Part shown: in pieces, positions 32,471 to 43,614 of the stretch
Layout of the letters: every line of letters starts with the position of its first letter
Numbering within the stretch: the first letter of the stretch is position 1
Origin: Planococcus citri
Lineage: Eukaryota > Arthropoda > Insecta > Hemiptera > Pseudococcidae
NCBI RefSeq assembly: GCF_950023065.1
Contig: NC_088677.1
Coordinates: 70,023,469 to 70,087,468 of the forward strand
Length of the DNA stretch: 64,000 nt
Reading direction: 5' to 3'
Position numbers and translations under genes: made by a program
Notes under the pieces: model-generated
What the model saw: the letters and a program-made list of their open reading frames with translations, nothing else
Databases searched by the model: none
What the model was told of the DNA's origin: nothing

Positions 32471-34447
32471 ATGCAGCCACTGTTCATACTCCTACCACTA
32501 CTCGCCTCTTCCACCCCAGTATTAAGCCGTCGAACTTGCGTCTGTCACAAAGAGGAATCCGTCTACTGCAAAACCATCATCGATACCGAAGTACAAGAAT
32601 TCAAACCACTTATCAGATACGGAAACATGTTCTTCGACAAAACACTCCTAATCCGCGAAATCCTGCAAAGTCCTCTCAAACTAATCCAGATCAACTGCCC
32701 GCCCAAATTTGGCCGCAGTATTAACCTCGACATGTTCAAAACATTCGTCTCGATCACAGTGAACTCGACTACAGGCGAAGCCATACCCAGAGAGCAAACA
32801 CCCAACTATTTACTCTTCGTACGTCACCGCTTGACAGCCGAGTACGATTCTGATAAATTGATCAAACCTCTGATGATCTACAAACACAGCCCTGAGCTGA
32901 TCATCGAGCATCAAGGCAAGTATCCAGTCGTATACATCGATTTTGGCGACATTAACCCCAACAACGATGCTGATATGGTGGACCAGTTTGGAATAGCCAT
33001 CTCTCGAACTTTCAATTATCACAAGTACATGTTACGAGTACTCAAGACGTACGTCGAGGGCACCAACGAAACCAAAGAGAAAAAACTCAAGGCTAGATCG
33101 CTTTTCAAAGAGTTCCGCGATATTATCACAGAACAGGTGACCGATCGAAGCGTCATAATAAAAAGTATGCCTTTGCTATTAAAACTACTCTACAGACATT
33201 TCCAGAAAAAAGTCTACGTTTTGATCGATAACTTCGACGAACCTCTGAAAAAGATCATCCAAACTTACATGTTTCCCAAAGCTGACGTTAAATACTTATT
33301 TAAATTTTACGAAAAATTCATGTCGTTCGTTCACAAAGGCGATAAATACATTGAAAAAGTTATACTGACCGGATCGATGAACATATCCGATATATTGGGC
33401 CCGATATCGGACAACTTGACCATTTACAACACTTTGAACAGTCCCTGGACCGATTTCTACGGCGTTACTGAGAAAGATCTCGAAGACATTTTCAAGTATA
33501 ACCGAGTGACTGGAGAACTAAGCTCTAAAGCGATGCTATGGTTTGGCGGATACAGATACGGGGCCAAGTACAAACAATGGATACACAATGCAGGATCCGT
33601 GGCTCAATTTTTAAAACGGAACGAAACCCTGCCTTATTTCGTCAACAACACGGATACTCTCTTCCTAGAAAGCGTTCTATCCGTCAAACCTATACGAGAA
33701 CTTATGGAATCTTTCATCAATGGCAAAAAGGCCATAGTCCCTTTCAATAACTTGATCTTCACCAAAGATGACTTCGTGCACTTGAAAAACGTCGTAACCG
33801 ATGGACCAGATTTCCAGACACAAAACGACACCGTCTCTCTAGTATTGAGCTACTTTTACATTAACGGTTTCTGCGACTTGAAACTTTTGCCGAATACCAC
33901 GAACTACGTCGAATTCAAACTCAACAACAAAGAACTCCAGATAGGCATATCTAGAAAACTACTCTCGCATTACTACATCAGATTCGGATTATCGCACACG
34001 CTCATCGACAGGGTGGCTGGAAATTTAGCCATGTTCTGCATGACCCCCGAAATAGAACCCTCTAAACGCATATTTAGAGTTATCCAAAACACCATGAACA
34101 AACTGCCTCAAATGCCTTGGATGACTCCTGAGCTGATGACAACGCAAAACGATGACTTGGTGTACGCGACGTTGAATTTCATCTCGATTAAGTTACGTCT
34201 TATTTATAAATTCGATACGGAGGTGACCAAAGAAGGACGTATTTCGTATCTGTTGACTTGGAAGAAAGGATTTGGAGGATGCGTAGCGATGAAATACAAT
34301 ACGAAAAATATTACAGAATTGCTGCATCTCTCCACACTGAAGCGAGACAGGTTGACTGAGATAGGAGTGCAAAAATTGTACAAGTTTATGGCTATAGATT
34401 TATCACCTAATAGAACGATAACCATAACAACTGAGTGCAATACGTGA
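32471..34447 (+). CDS. secreted AAA-ATPase-like/DUF1703-type protein with mutated P-loop
   Basis: The ATG at 32471 opens a signal peptide (MQPLFILLPLLASSTPVLS). The single frame is 658 residues, the shortest complete member. Three nearby Cys follow the signal (C-V-C and a later C). The P-loop CPPKFGRSI (76-84) has Arg for the invariant Lys. Walker B reads VLIDNFDEPL (about 249-258), like the bacterial DEYDxP but with Asn for Glu. The YNPWS box is replaced by HNAGS. In the nuclease-like region the strand reads CVAMKYN: the Lys is present but the Glu is Ala. These changes argue against NTPase and nuclease activity. A possible AATAAA is at 34856-34861. It is the rightmost member of the cluster. 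Confidence 0.86.
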   Translation: MQPLFILLPLLASSTPVLSRRTCVCHKEESVYCKTIIDTEVQEFKPLIRYGNMFFDKTLLIREILQSPLKLIQINCPPKFGRSINLDMFKTFVSITVNSTTGEAIPREQTPNYLLFVRHRLTAEYDSDKLIKPLMIYKHSPELIIEHQGKYPVVYIDFGDINPNNDADMVDQFGIAISRTFNYHKYMLRVLKTYVEGTNETKEKKLKARSLFKEFRDIITEQVTDRSVIIKSMPLLLKLLYRHFQKKVYVLIDNFDEPLKKIIQTYMFPKADVKYLFKFYEKFMSFVHKGDKYIEKVILTGSMNISDILGPISDNLTIYNTLNSPWTDFYGVTEKDLEDIFKYNRVTGELSSKAMLWFGGYRYGAKYKQWIHNAGSVAQFLKRNETLPYFVNNTDTLFLESVLSVKPIRELMESFINGKKAIVPFNNLIFTKDDFVHLKNVVTDGPDFQTQNDTVSLVLSYFYINGFCDLKLLPNTTNYVEFKLNNKELQIGISRKLLSHYYIRFGLSHTLIDRVAGNLAMFCMTPEIEPSKRIFRVIQNTMNKLPQMPWMTPELMTTQNDDLVYATLNFISIKLRLIYKFDTEVTKEGRISYLLTWKKGFGGCVAMKYNTKNITELLHLSTLKRDRLTEIGVQKLYKFMAIDLSPNRTITITTECNT

Positions 34448-35049
34448 ATGGAATGGATTCTTATAATTTGAGAAACCTTTTCGCAAAAATGCGATACTTT
34501 ATGAACATGAGGTAGTGACTGCAGATCCACGAGCACAGGTTCTACCAAAATTGTCTGCAAATTTGTTCGATGTGGGAAGGTTTCCGAAATTTCACACAGT
34601 ATTATTGATACAAGATCTCTTGATAGGGCGATAGATTAACTGAAAGAATTGAAGTCGTTGAGAAGCTGGTCTATGAGTATGCAAAGATGCTTTCAAGAGT
34701 CGAGATTTTGATTCAGAAATGTACCATAAATAATTATTATTTAGATGATGATGTAAATACTTGCTTGTTGACTTTGGCCCAATACTTTGGGATGTACATA
34801 CGGATTATAATAATTGTATGATAGGTACCTACTTAATTGTTTAAAAAGATGTGATAATAAATTTAAGATAGAAATCAGCAATGCAAGAAAATATAATTTT
34901 TTCGTTGAGACACCATTTTCGAAATTTACGTTCACTTTTAAACTTATTGTTAGAAAATTGAACCATTTTCAGACTGATGACCAAAAATTCAATCCACACA
35001 TACAGAGTCAACCTCCCCCCCCCATTCTCTCAAATTTCTAGTAAAAATG
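34448..35049. other. 3' flank, AT-rich
   Basis: Holds the 3' UTR of the preceding gene up to AATAAA at 34856-34861 and a C run near 35,020. No further gene. Confidence 0.4.
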
Positions 35050-36560
35050 AACGGTATGTCGAATAATTCAAAAATGGCTTCGAGACCTATTAAAATGGGT
35101 TAGAATTTCGAGAGAAATTCAAACATTGCAACAAAAACATTTTGTGAGCATTTCAAACGATTTTTAAATACAAAGTTGAGCCATGAATTTAATTCTCAAA
35201 AAAGTATCATGCAACCTTCAAAAATGAGTTGAATTTCAAAATTTTAAAAGATATTTCAAGAGAATTTTGAGCCCAAAATTGAATCACGATCTTCGAGATT
35301 TTTGGAAAAAGTGTCTCGAGTGAGATTTCAGCAGAAAATGGAAAGTTTCCATCGACACTTCTGCAGCACATTTTTGAAAAATTTCATTTTAAAAGGTTGA
35401 AAAAAATGAGAAAATCAATCATTTAAAATACTTAGGAATTGAAATCATATAACTTAATTCCTTAATTTGAAGACCAAAAAAATAAATTAAAAAAAATAGA
35501 AAGACTAAAACATTTTTTAAAAATGGGGACACACCTGAAAAAAATCTGCAATAAAAAAATTGAATTAAACTCATGATTCTTCAAAAGTGATTTTAAAAAA
35601 ATTTGATAAGAATTCTTGATTTTCTGAAGTTTTGCTGACATTTTATCCACAATTTGAAGATCACATGAGACTTTTTTCAAAAATCCCAAAAGCCATGATA
35701 CAATTTTGGCATGGAAATTCTTCAACATGGTACCTGACGGATTTTTTTTGGTTGAAAAAAATCATCGCTACTTTTTTCAACTCAATTTTCAGAAAACTTT
35801 CCATTCAAGCCCCCCCCCCTCCACACATACACAAAATTAACAAAGTCACATTTTTCACACGAAAGTTTTTAAATAAATTGAAATAGGAAGAAAATTTGCA
35901 TACTTACAAAGCATTTTTCAATTTCATCAACAAAAAAAGTTTTTTTTTCAATGATTTAAAGGTTTTTGTTGCGCACTTGAATTTTTACATTTTTTTGACT
36001 AAATTCACTACTTTTTCACTACTTTCACTACCTTTTAGATATCGTGTTCGAATGTGCTCAAAAAAAGTTTTGATGGAAATTTTCGACTGACCTGCAAGTT
36101 CCTGACATTTGCAATTTTTAAGAGACGTTAAAAAGTAGGCACTAAATTAGATCGAAACTTTGAACTATCTCTTTACGTGACCTATTTTGATGGATCGTAC
36201 ATCTTTATTTCATAACTGGCCGAAAAATTGTCTCAATTTTGGACTCGTGATTCTTTAAGAACGCCCAAAAAACATTTTCGTTGAAATACCTGAATTTATC
36301 AATTTCCAAAAATTCCAAAAAACTGTTCTATAAAGATCCCAATAAATCATGACCAAATTTTGGACTCAAAATTCTTCAAAATTGATTTTCTCAAAAAAAT
36401 TAATTCATTTTGATAGGTTGTGTGACAAATTTTTCAAAAATGCCAAAAATTATGAGGCCAATTTTAAGCTAAAAATTCTTTTAAATGCTCAAAAAAACAA
36501 GTTTGTCAAAATATTTGAAATCATTTTCAAAAAATGGCCACAAGATAATAAGATAATGGG
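35050..36560. repeat. second locus of the AAAATTGGGTCATGA-type repeat, also with an orientation switch
   Basis: At 35,060-35,450 the units read in the same sense as 21,110-22,400 (TTAAATACAAAGTTGAGCCATGA, AGCCCAAAATTGAATCACGA). At 35,560-35,720 and 36,170-36,560 they read in the opposite sense (ATTCTTCAAAA, CATGATACAATTTTGG, GTGACCTATTTTGATGG). The switch falls between about 35,450 and 35,560. A different dispersed repeat interrupts the array at 35,640-36,090. Confidence 0.6.
35640..36090. repeat. dispersed repeat family, copy 1
   Basis: Shares a long ordered series of words with 55,530-55,830 and 56,780-57,180: GTTGAAAAAATCA, CTACTTTTTTCAA, ATTTTCAGAAA, TCCATTC, a C-rich tract, AACAAAGTCA, TTTTTCACA, AATTGGAAGAAA and CACTACTTTCACTACC. 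All three are on the same strand. Confidence 0.65.
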
Positions 36561-37651
36561 GATTGGTCCTCGAAAGGGTGACCCATGGATAGTACGAGTA
36601 GATAATTACTCAATACTATCAGAATACTGCTAACTATTATTATTTTTTACATAAATTACGCAATGACTTACTCAATTCCATAAATACACAGCTAGAAATT
36701 CAACAGAAGGTAGGTATAGCAACCCTCAAAATACAAATCTGCACTCACCTGCAACAAAAAAATAACAATTTTGATTAGTTGATTTCAATTGCTTAACTAG
36801 TCAACAGTTAAATGTACGATGTATGATTATTGATTACAGTAAATGTACTTCTTGTAGGTCAGAAGAGGAAGGGTTATGGACAGGTCAATAAATTGAAGTT
36901 CTTATATTTTGCACAAAAATGCTTCCAGAAAGCGATTTCAAGTTGGAAACTCCAGTTGACAGATTTCACAAACTTTCTCGCAAAAAATTGGCCTGAAAAA
37001 TTACTAGAAAAAAAAATTAATTCAAGCCATCAATCACTTCCGAAATCAAAAATTCCTCCAGTTTTCTCAAAACGATAAGTAATCACAATCACTCAAATCA
37101 GTGAAATTTTTCTCACCTCCTAGTTTCTACAATAAGTTAAATTCAGAATACCAGATCAACCATAAAACATTTCACAAAATACGACCTATATTCAACACAC
37201 AGCCAAGTCGAGCCTGAATCAATTCCTCCATTCTTTTCAAAATTTTAAATGAAAATGTCAAAAATGATTGTAAAAATGACATCAAATTTACAATGGATGA
37301 GATGGCAACGAAGCATAACCCATCATTCGAGAAAACAGATACCTATTTTATCTCACATACTCGCATTACAAGTGTTTCAGTCGTGAAACAAAATAATTCG
37401 AATCGCACATCTCGCCATAATCCTTGTATCAACATTTCGTTACCTACTAAGTAATTCAAATAAAGATAACTTAATGAGCGACAACGTAGGTAGGTGTACA
37501 TAATAAATGATAAGAATTTTGAATGCAACTAAACCCCATTCACAAGAACACACATCTTATAGTGTTTTCTATTTAAAAAGGTGGAGCGTTTCATAATTCA
37601 AAATTTGCGTATTTTTCATCCTGTTTTCTCTCATTTACAAAATTTTGGACG
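36561..37651. other. intergenic and promoter side of the oxidase gene
   Basis: AT-rich with no gene seen. The last ~120 bases precede the oxidase ATG and should contain its leader; no clear TATA box. Confidence 0.4.
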
Positions 37652-40040
37652 ATGGACCCAAATACTGCGGCATCATTCTGTTGTGTAGCTGATTTCAAGG
37701 AATTTGCGTTACGTTCACTGCCGAAAAATGTTGTGGATTATTACTGCACCGGATCTGGCCAAGAAAACACCATACGAAATAACAGAACAGCTTTCGACAA
37801 GTAAGTGTTCAAACGTTATTTTTCACTCGATTAATTTATTAGCATACTTATTGGGAAAAATGAACCCGATTAATTGTACAGATAAGTAGTGGTTACCTGT
37901 CAATTATCTACATAGTCACACAGTACCCCATTTGCTTCGATCGTCAGAAAATTTCTCAAACTTTAGACAAATACACACACATTGCATATTGATTTAGATT
38001 GAGGATCAGACCACGGATACTGGTAGATGCACCTGGTAAAGTGGACATCTCGACAGAAGTTTTGGGCTGTCCTCTACAAATCCCATTTGGAATCGCTCCC
38101 AGTGCTATGCAGAAATTAGCCCACCCAGATGGAGAAATTGGAAACGCCAAAGGTACATACGAGTATTACAGTGGTTTTGTTGAATTTCGTATCGAGAAAA
38201 TTATTAATTGATTAGGTAAATCTACATTAATCAATAATGATTCTTTGATTATGTTAAGCGATTGGAAAACTAGGTGGAGTTTACATTCACTCAACTATAT
38301 CAACAACAAGTGTGGAAGAGGTAGCTTCTGCAGCTCCCGATACCATAAAATGGTTTCAAATTTACTTTTTAAAAGACAGGTTCGTAATTTAACCAGTTTT
38401 TATTCACTGAGGGGAAATCTTCAGACGAAAGAAAATCTCCGAGTAATATTAACCTACCCAATATTTATTTCAGAGAGCTTACGAAACGAGTTGTGCAAAA
38501 GGCAGAAAAGGTTGGATATCGAGCTTTGGTTTTCACAGCAGATGCTAATGTGATGGGATTACGTTATGCAGTCATGAAAAATCCAACGGAATTGCCCCCA
38601 CATTTAAAGTAAATATTTTCTTGAAAAAAAAATCAAGAGATTATTCTAATTTCTAGTGAATTCAATAACCTCTCAGTTTCTTAATTGGATATGGTTTGAG
38701 TTGAAGCTTGTGTCATACAGGCTGAAAAGTTGAGAATTAAGAGCAAATTAAATCTGACGTTTCATGATTTTCATAATAATTCTGAAATCCATCTCGAGCC
38801 AAATATAAATTCTAAATTACGAGTCAGATTTCTCAAGTGAAACTTAATTTTTCAAAAAATAAGTGCATACAATAAAAAACTTTCAAAAACTTTTTAAAAA
38901 ATGGCCACTTCCTGCAATATAACGAATAATGTATGTATAATCTGATTGTTTCGAAAATATTACTGATAATTTTGTTTACATTTAGGTTAGGCAACTTTGA
39001 CTGGTCAGTTCCAGAAATAGATACCTTGGGATTGGATTCATACCTCAATCAGCTACTCGATCACAATATTTCTTGGAAAGATATAAAATGGCTCAAAGAG
39101 TTAAGTACATGAGTCCTCATATTTTACGAGTACATTAATGAGCATTTAAAAATAGTCTCCCTCGAATCATAATCATTCAACTCACATTTTATTTCAGAAT
39201 AACAAAACTGCCGATTATTATAAAAGGTATTTTAACCGCCGAAGACGCATTATTAGCCATAGACCATGGAGTATCTGCAATAATTGTGTCGAATCATGGA
39301 GGACGACAATTAGATTCAGCACCTGCCTCGGTAGGTACCTACCTAAAGTTTTCTTTTTCAGCACTTACTTACCAAGTTTATTAAGCTTCAAATTGTAAGT
39401 AATCATATCGATCAAGTACTCAGCAAAAATTCTTTTTTTGAAATTTTCTTCATACCTACGTACTTATAAGCATTTCATCATTTTGGTCAAAAATTCGATA
39501 CGTCGTCGTAATTTTCATTGAATAATTAATGAAAATTCAAACATACAAAGCACAACCATTAAAATATAACATTTCATGTCCTAAATAAACAGATCGAAGC
39601 ACTTCGTGAAATAGTCAAAGTTGTCGGCGACAAAATAGATATTTTCTTCGACGGTGGGGTTGAATTTGGAATGGACATATTCAAAGCATTGGCACTAGGA
39701 GCAAAAATGGTAATTTTGACGTTTTGATATTAATCCAATCAAATTGAAACCTTTTTATTTCAATTTTTTTTTTTTTTTTGGAAAAGGTTTTCTTAGGAAA
39801 ATCAGCTTTATGGGGTCTGACTTGTGGAGGAGAAAAAGGAATTCAAAAGTTACTGGAAATCTTACAACATGAACTCGTAACTACAATGGGATTAACAGGT
39901 CAGAAAAATTAAGAGACACAAATATAGGCCATTATTAAGTGATTTTATTTGCAAATTGGTTTCATTTTGCAGGTTGCCAGAATTTGAAGGCCATTAAAAA
40001 AAACATGGTCGTGCACGAATCATATTACGATACATTGTAA
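37652..40040 (+). CDS. HAO1: FMN-dependent 2-hydroxyacid oxidase (glycolate oxidase family), nine exons
   Basis: Exons 37652-37800, 37998-38152, 38259-38379, 38474-38608, 38986-39099, 39198-39330, 39593-39709, 39787-39898 and 39973-40040 join with GT-AG introns into an unbroken 367-codon frame, close to the 370 residues usual for animal HAO1. The enzyme oxidises 2-hydroxyacids to 2-oxoacids using FMN and O2, releasing H2O2. Family residues seen: YY at 30-31 after LPK, PFGIAPSAMQ, LKDR, the flavin-contacting K234, the catalytic SNHGGRQLD with H258 and R261, and the FMN-phosphate loop DGGV at 289-292. Oddities: the SSWATS loop of mammalian HAO1 reads HSTIST here, and YIYKDR reads YFLKDR, so substrate range may differ. 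The C-terminus is YYDTL rather than an SKL-like peroxisomal signal. It is unrelated in function to the neighbouring cluster. The exon 5 donor was chosen as A|GTTAAG because only that one keeps phase and gives WLKEITKLP. Confidence 0.93.
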
Positions 40041-41136
40041 TTTATCTGTTAATTAATTAAAATTATGTACGAGTATGTAAGTACCTACCTATCTACGTAT
40101 TTAGTGTAGGTATGTAAATTGTAAGTATTCAAGTAAAAATATCTATTTCGAGGGAATTAGCTCATTTTCCATTATACTTCCACTCGTTACTACTTTCTAA
40201 ATTTCAGCCGATGGCCAATTCACTAGATATTTAACCATCTATGTTCTTTCAGCATTTCTACAGATAAATGTAAAATATAGGGTATTTTCTTTTTTCTCAT
40301 TTTTGGCTCAACTTTGAATTTCCAAAAATTCGTCGAAAATGAAGGAAATGAATTTTCAAAAATATGTACGAGTACTTCCCGTGTTAGAGAATCCAAATTT
40401 CAACAGAGGCTCGACGAAGTGATGTGTTTTGAAGGGGAGGGGAGGGGTGGGAGTGAGACTGAAATTTTCTCAACTTTTTTCGCCAGATATTCTCAACTTG
40501 TTACCTCGTACCCCCCCCCCCTCCCTCCCTCCCTCCCAATCATATATTCTTCCAGCCAATTTTGGCCATATGTAGTTCAAGGAAATTTTGTAAGGGGAGT
40601 TGGAAACAAAATTTTGAATAATCTTGAATTTTCAAAAATGATTATTTTATATGTACATACAAAGAATTATTGAAAAATTTATTACAAAGGTATTCGAAGC
40701 GCGAAATACGAGTAACATCATTATGAGTGCAAAAACTGGATTTTTATGACTTCGAAGTTTTAAAATTTTAACAATAATTTCAGGAAATTATAGTAATTTT
40801 TAAACATATGGGAATAAAGCATCATTTTTCATTTTTTTCAGGACAAATTTTAGGTTTTCAAAAAGAACAACTTTTGGCAAAAATTATAAATTGGTTACAT
40901 TCGTACTTTTAATTCTCGCGAGTTCTCTGTTCCGAATTTTCAGTGATTTTTCCGCGAAATGAATTTTTGAAAGTTTTCCATTTTAATCATTTCCATGATT
41001 TTGTGTTGAATTTCACTGATTTGTTTTTCTGTTAAAATTTTTGTTCTTAAAATTCGGCGAAGCCTTTTTTCTTGAATTTTCGCGATTTACATAAAATTTT
41101 CTCCTAATTTTGCCCCAATTTAGGTAATTTTTTCCG
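40041..41136. other. intergenic AT-rich DNA
   Basis: A purine-rich GGGGAGGGGAGGGG stretch (near 40,435) and a pyrimidine C/CCCT stretch (40,510-40,535) stand out. No gene. Confidence 0.4.
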
Positions 41137-41775
41137 CTTAAATTTTTGTAAAATTCTCGTTTTTACAGATTTTTTCAAATTTTTGAGTTTTTTTATGGTC
41201 TTTGAGATTTTATGGTTTTATTTCAAATTTTCTCGGGGGTTCTTTGATTTTTTTCACGTTTCATTCTTTACTTGAATTCTTGTAGATTCCACTATTTCCC
41301 AATTTTTCGACGATTTTCGCCGAATTTTCATGTTTTTTTTTGGGCTTAAATTTTTATGAAGTTTCCGAAATTTTATCGTGAATTTTCGTGAGATTTTTTT
41401 CCAATTTTTACCGTGTTTTTTTTTTAAATTTTAGTGCTTTTTACTTAAATTATTTCTTCTACTTAAATTTTTGTGGAATTCTCGTATTTACAGATTTTTT
41501 CAAATTTTTGAGTTTTTTTATTGTCTTTAAGATTTTATGGTTTTATTTCGAATTTTCCCGGGGCTTCTTTGATTTTTTTCACGTTCCATTCTTTATTTGA
41601 ATTCTTGTAGATTCTATTTCCCAATATTTCGACGATTTTCGTCGAATTTTTATGTTTCTTTTTGAGCTTAAATTTTTGTGAAGTTTCCGAAATTTTATTG
41701 TAAATTTTCGTGAGATTTTTTTTTCAATTTTTTCTGTGTTTTTTTCTAATTTTAGTGCTTTTTACTCAAATTTTT
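41137..41775. repeat. diverged tandem duplication, unit about 323 bp
   Basis: CTTAAATTTTTGT...ATTCTCG at 41,137 and 41,461 starts two parallel copies sharing, in order, ACAGATTTTTTCAAAT, GATTTTATGGTTTTATTTC, CACGTT, GAATTCTTGTAGATTC, TTTCGACGATTTTCG, GAAGTTTCCGAAATTTTAT and TTTAGTGCTTTTTAC. Offsets run 321-325 bases. Visibly older than the 488-bp duplication at 19,904. Confidence 0.75.
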
Positions 41776-42599
41776 TCGCAGGATTTTTTCTACCTTTCAT
41801 CGAATTTTTATTCTGGAATTGTCGTGATTTTTTTCAACTTTTTAGATTTTAACAGGTTGAATTTTGCTCTTGAATTTTATTCATAGGGACTTATGATTTT
41901 GAGTTTGGTACATATTTTAGAGTAAGTTGGAATTTTCTGGCAGTTTTGATTGGAATGAAATGTCCTTCTTTTGGCAAATTTCTAGTACCTATGGTTTTTG
42001 ATAATTTTTGATTTTTCCAACTTACACAAATTCTTTTCAACCATTCCCATCCCACATTTCCCAACCTTCTCTAATTCACCTAATTTATCCCAAAAATTCC
42101 CAAATTTCCGCTCACATTTTTCAGTCAAGAGAAAGAACCCCCTCCCCCCACCGTCCGGCACACCTCTGCCTCTCAAGACTAAAAAAAGTTGATTTTAGAG
42201 CTACTTTTCGACTTCTTTTTTCAAGAACTTTACAACAATCTGCTGCTCTTCTGCCAAATGACGTAAAGGGTCCGAATTTGCAACGTTCAAAAGGACATTT
42301 CATACATAGATTTTTCTGAGTCGAGATGATTCATTTTTTATAAAATTTTGCTATTTTATGATTGAAAAAGTAACCATTAACACTGAAATACCAGCTATAC
42401 ACGAGCCCACTTCTTTTTTCTATACTCGTACCAAGCTCTACGTGGCAATACAATAAAAGAGAAATCAAATTGCGTTATTTTTTCCAACGTGGACCTACAC
42501 AATTCTATGTACTACTTCTCAAACTTGTGTAAAATCTCGAGAATTTATTCTTCGCTCGACCTGGCAACACTTCTTTTCATTGCGCTTCCTACCTGGTAT
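41776..42599. other. intergenic AT-rich DNA
   Basis: No gene seen. Both strands carry short open frames near 42,000-42,300 whose translations are low-complexity and have no family resemblance. Confidence 0.4.
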
Positions 42600-43516
42600 A
42601 CTTGTATCCGTTTTTCGAGAGAGTCAGACACACTGGGAACTCTCAGTTCCGCGCAGGTCGTGCGGTCATCGCATTTATTCGCGTTAGCGTCGTATAGCAT
42701 TTTACACTTTCGCGTTTTTATTTTCGCTTCAATTTTTTGTTTGTTTTTTTTTCCTCCTCTCTATTAATACCATTTTTTATTATTTTTTCGATCGAATAAA
42801 TTTTCGTAACCTTATTTCGTCTTTATTTAGTACGTCGGTACCAGTATAGTTTCTACTTTCAATCTTCGCTACGAAAAATATTGTCGTAGGTACTCGTACG
42901 TACGTATACATATAAGCATAGGCATTACCTACATACGTAAATAACCAAAAAATGAAACGAATTTTAGAGGGAAAAAAATTCGGATTTTCATCTCGTTCAC
43001 GATGATGGCGAATTAATCGAATATAATAAATGATAAGAAAAACGATGAGAGTAGAATTTGGACCGCGTTCCATGTATCTCGTATATGCAGCAGCAAACGT
43101 TGTCTTCTTATGTGGCGGAGAGAACTAGTCGTAGTCGTCGATCAATAACCTCGGTGCAAGTACACTGATCTGTATCTGTATCAGTATCAGTATCAAGTTT
43201 ACGTTTACGCCACCGTATGTATGTGTTCTGCGCGCTTATGTGTAGTGTAGTGAAGTGAAGTGGTGTCCAGTGTATTAGCTCTGTGCGCGATTTACGATTT
43301 AGTTACTCATCTTTGTAGTACATACATACGTATATTTATTGCGGTAGTTTCGAATTTGGAATTTGAATTTTCGCGGGTTCGTTGAGACGAGAAAATTGTC
43401 GCTGTCGGATTTGCGCCCAAGTGTTTACGTTACGTATTGTTGTGTGTTCGCGTATATGCATATTATACGTCGTCTTATTGCTGCCGCCACTACTGATGTT
43501 GCCGCCGCTGTCGCCG
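42600..43516 (+). promoter_or_regulatory. candidate promoter / 5' leader region, less AT-rich, CpG-bearing
   Basis: Base composition changes abruptly: many CG dinucleotides, GTACGTACGTA runs, a TATCAGTATCAG run near 43,185 and GTGTAGTGTAGTGAAGTGAAG near 43,245. It leads into an ATG in good context (GTCGCCGATGGCG, ATG at 43517) with a strong donor shortly after. This suggests a transcription start region. Inference only. Confidence 0.35.
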
Positions 43517-43614
43517 ATGGCGTCCAAAGTCCCGTTTCGCGTTCATCGTGATAAATATAGCACGTTTGTCATCGACTCTCATCCTATCATCTATCGCTGG
43601 TTTCCGAATTTTAG
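43517..43614 (+). CDS. candidate short first coding exon of an unidentified gene
   Basis: The ATG at 43517 (context CCGATGG) opens 32 codons plus two bases (MASKVPFRVHR...) ending at a consensus donor, TTTTAG|GTAAGA. If unspliced the frame stops at once (AGG TAA). The translation is basic and aromatic, not low-complexity, and the base composition differs from the surrounding AT-rich DNA. The partner exon was not found. An acceptor at 47,411 would keep a short frame (LEKMRQLPGESP...) that soon stops, which is not convincing. It could instead be untranslated leader. Confidence 0.3.

Noticed and set aside
3..34447. Bacterial contamination or an integrated bacterial operon
   Set aside because: Genes are kilobases apart, have splice acceptors and AATAAA signals, carry eukaryotic-style signal peptides, and lie among insect-type repeats on a contig with spliced animal genes.
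39100..39108. Alternative oxidase exon 5 donor after TTAA (A|GTACAT)
   Set aside because: It breaks the phase with exon 6; A|GTTAAG eight bases earlier restores WLKEITKLP and the whole frame.
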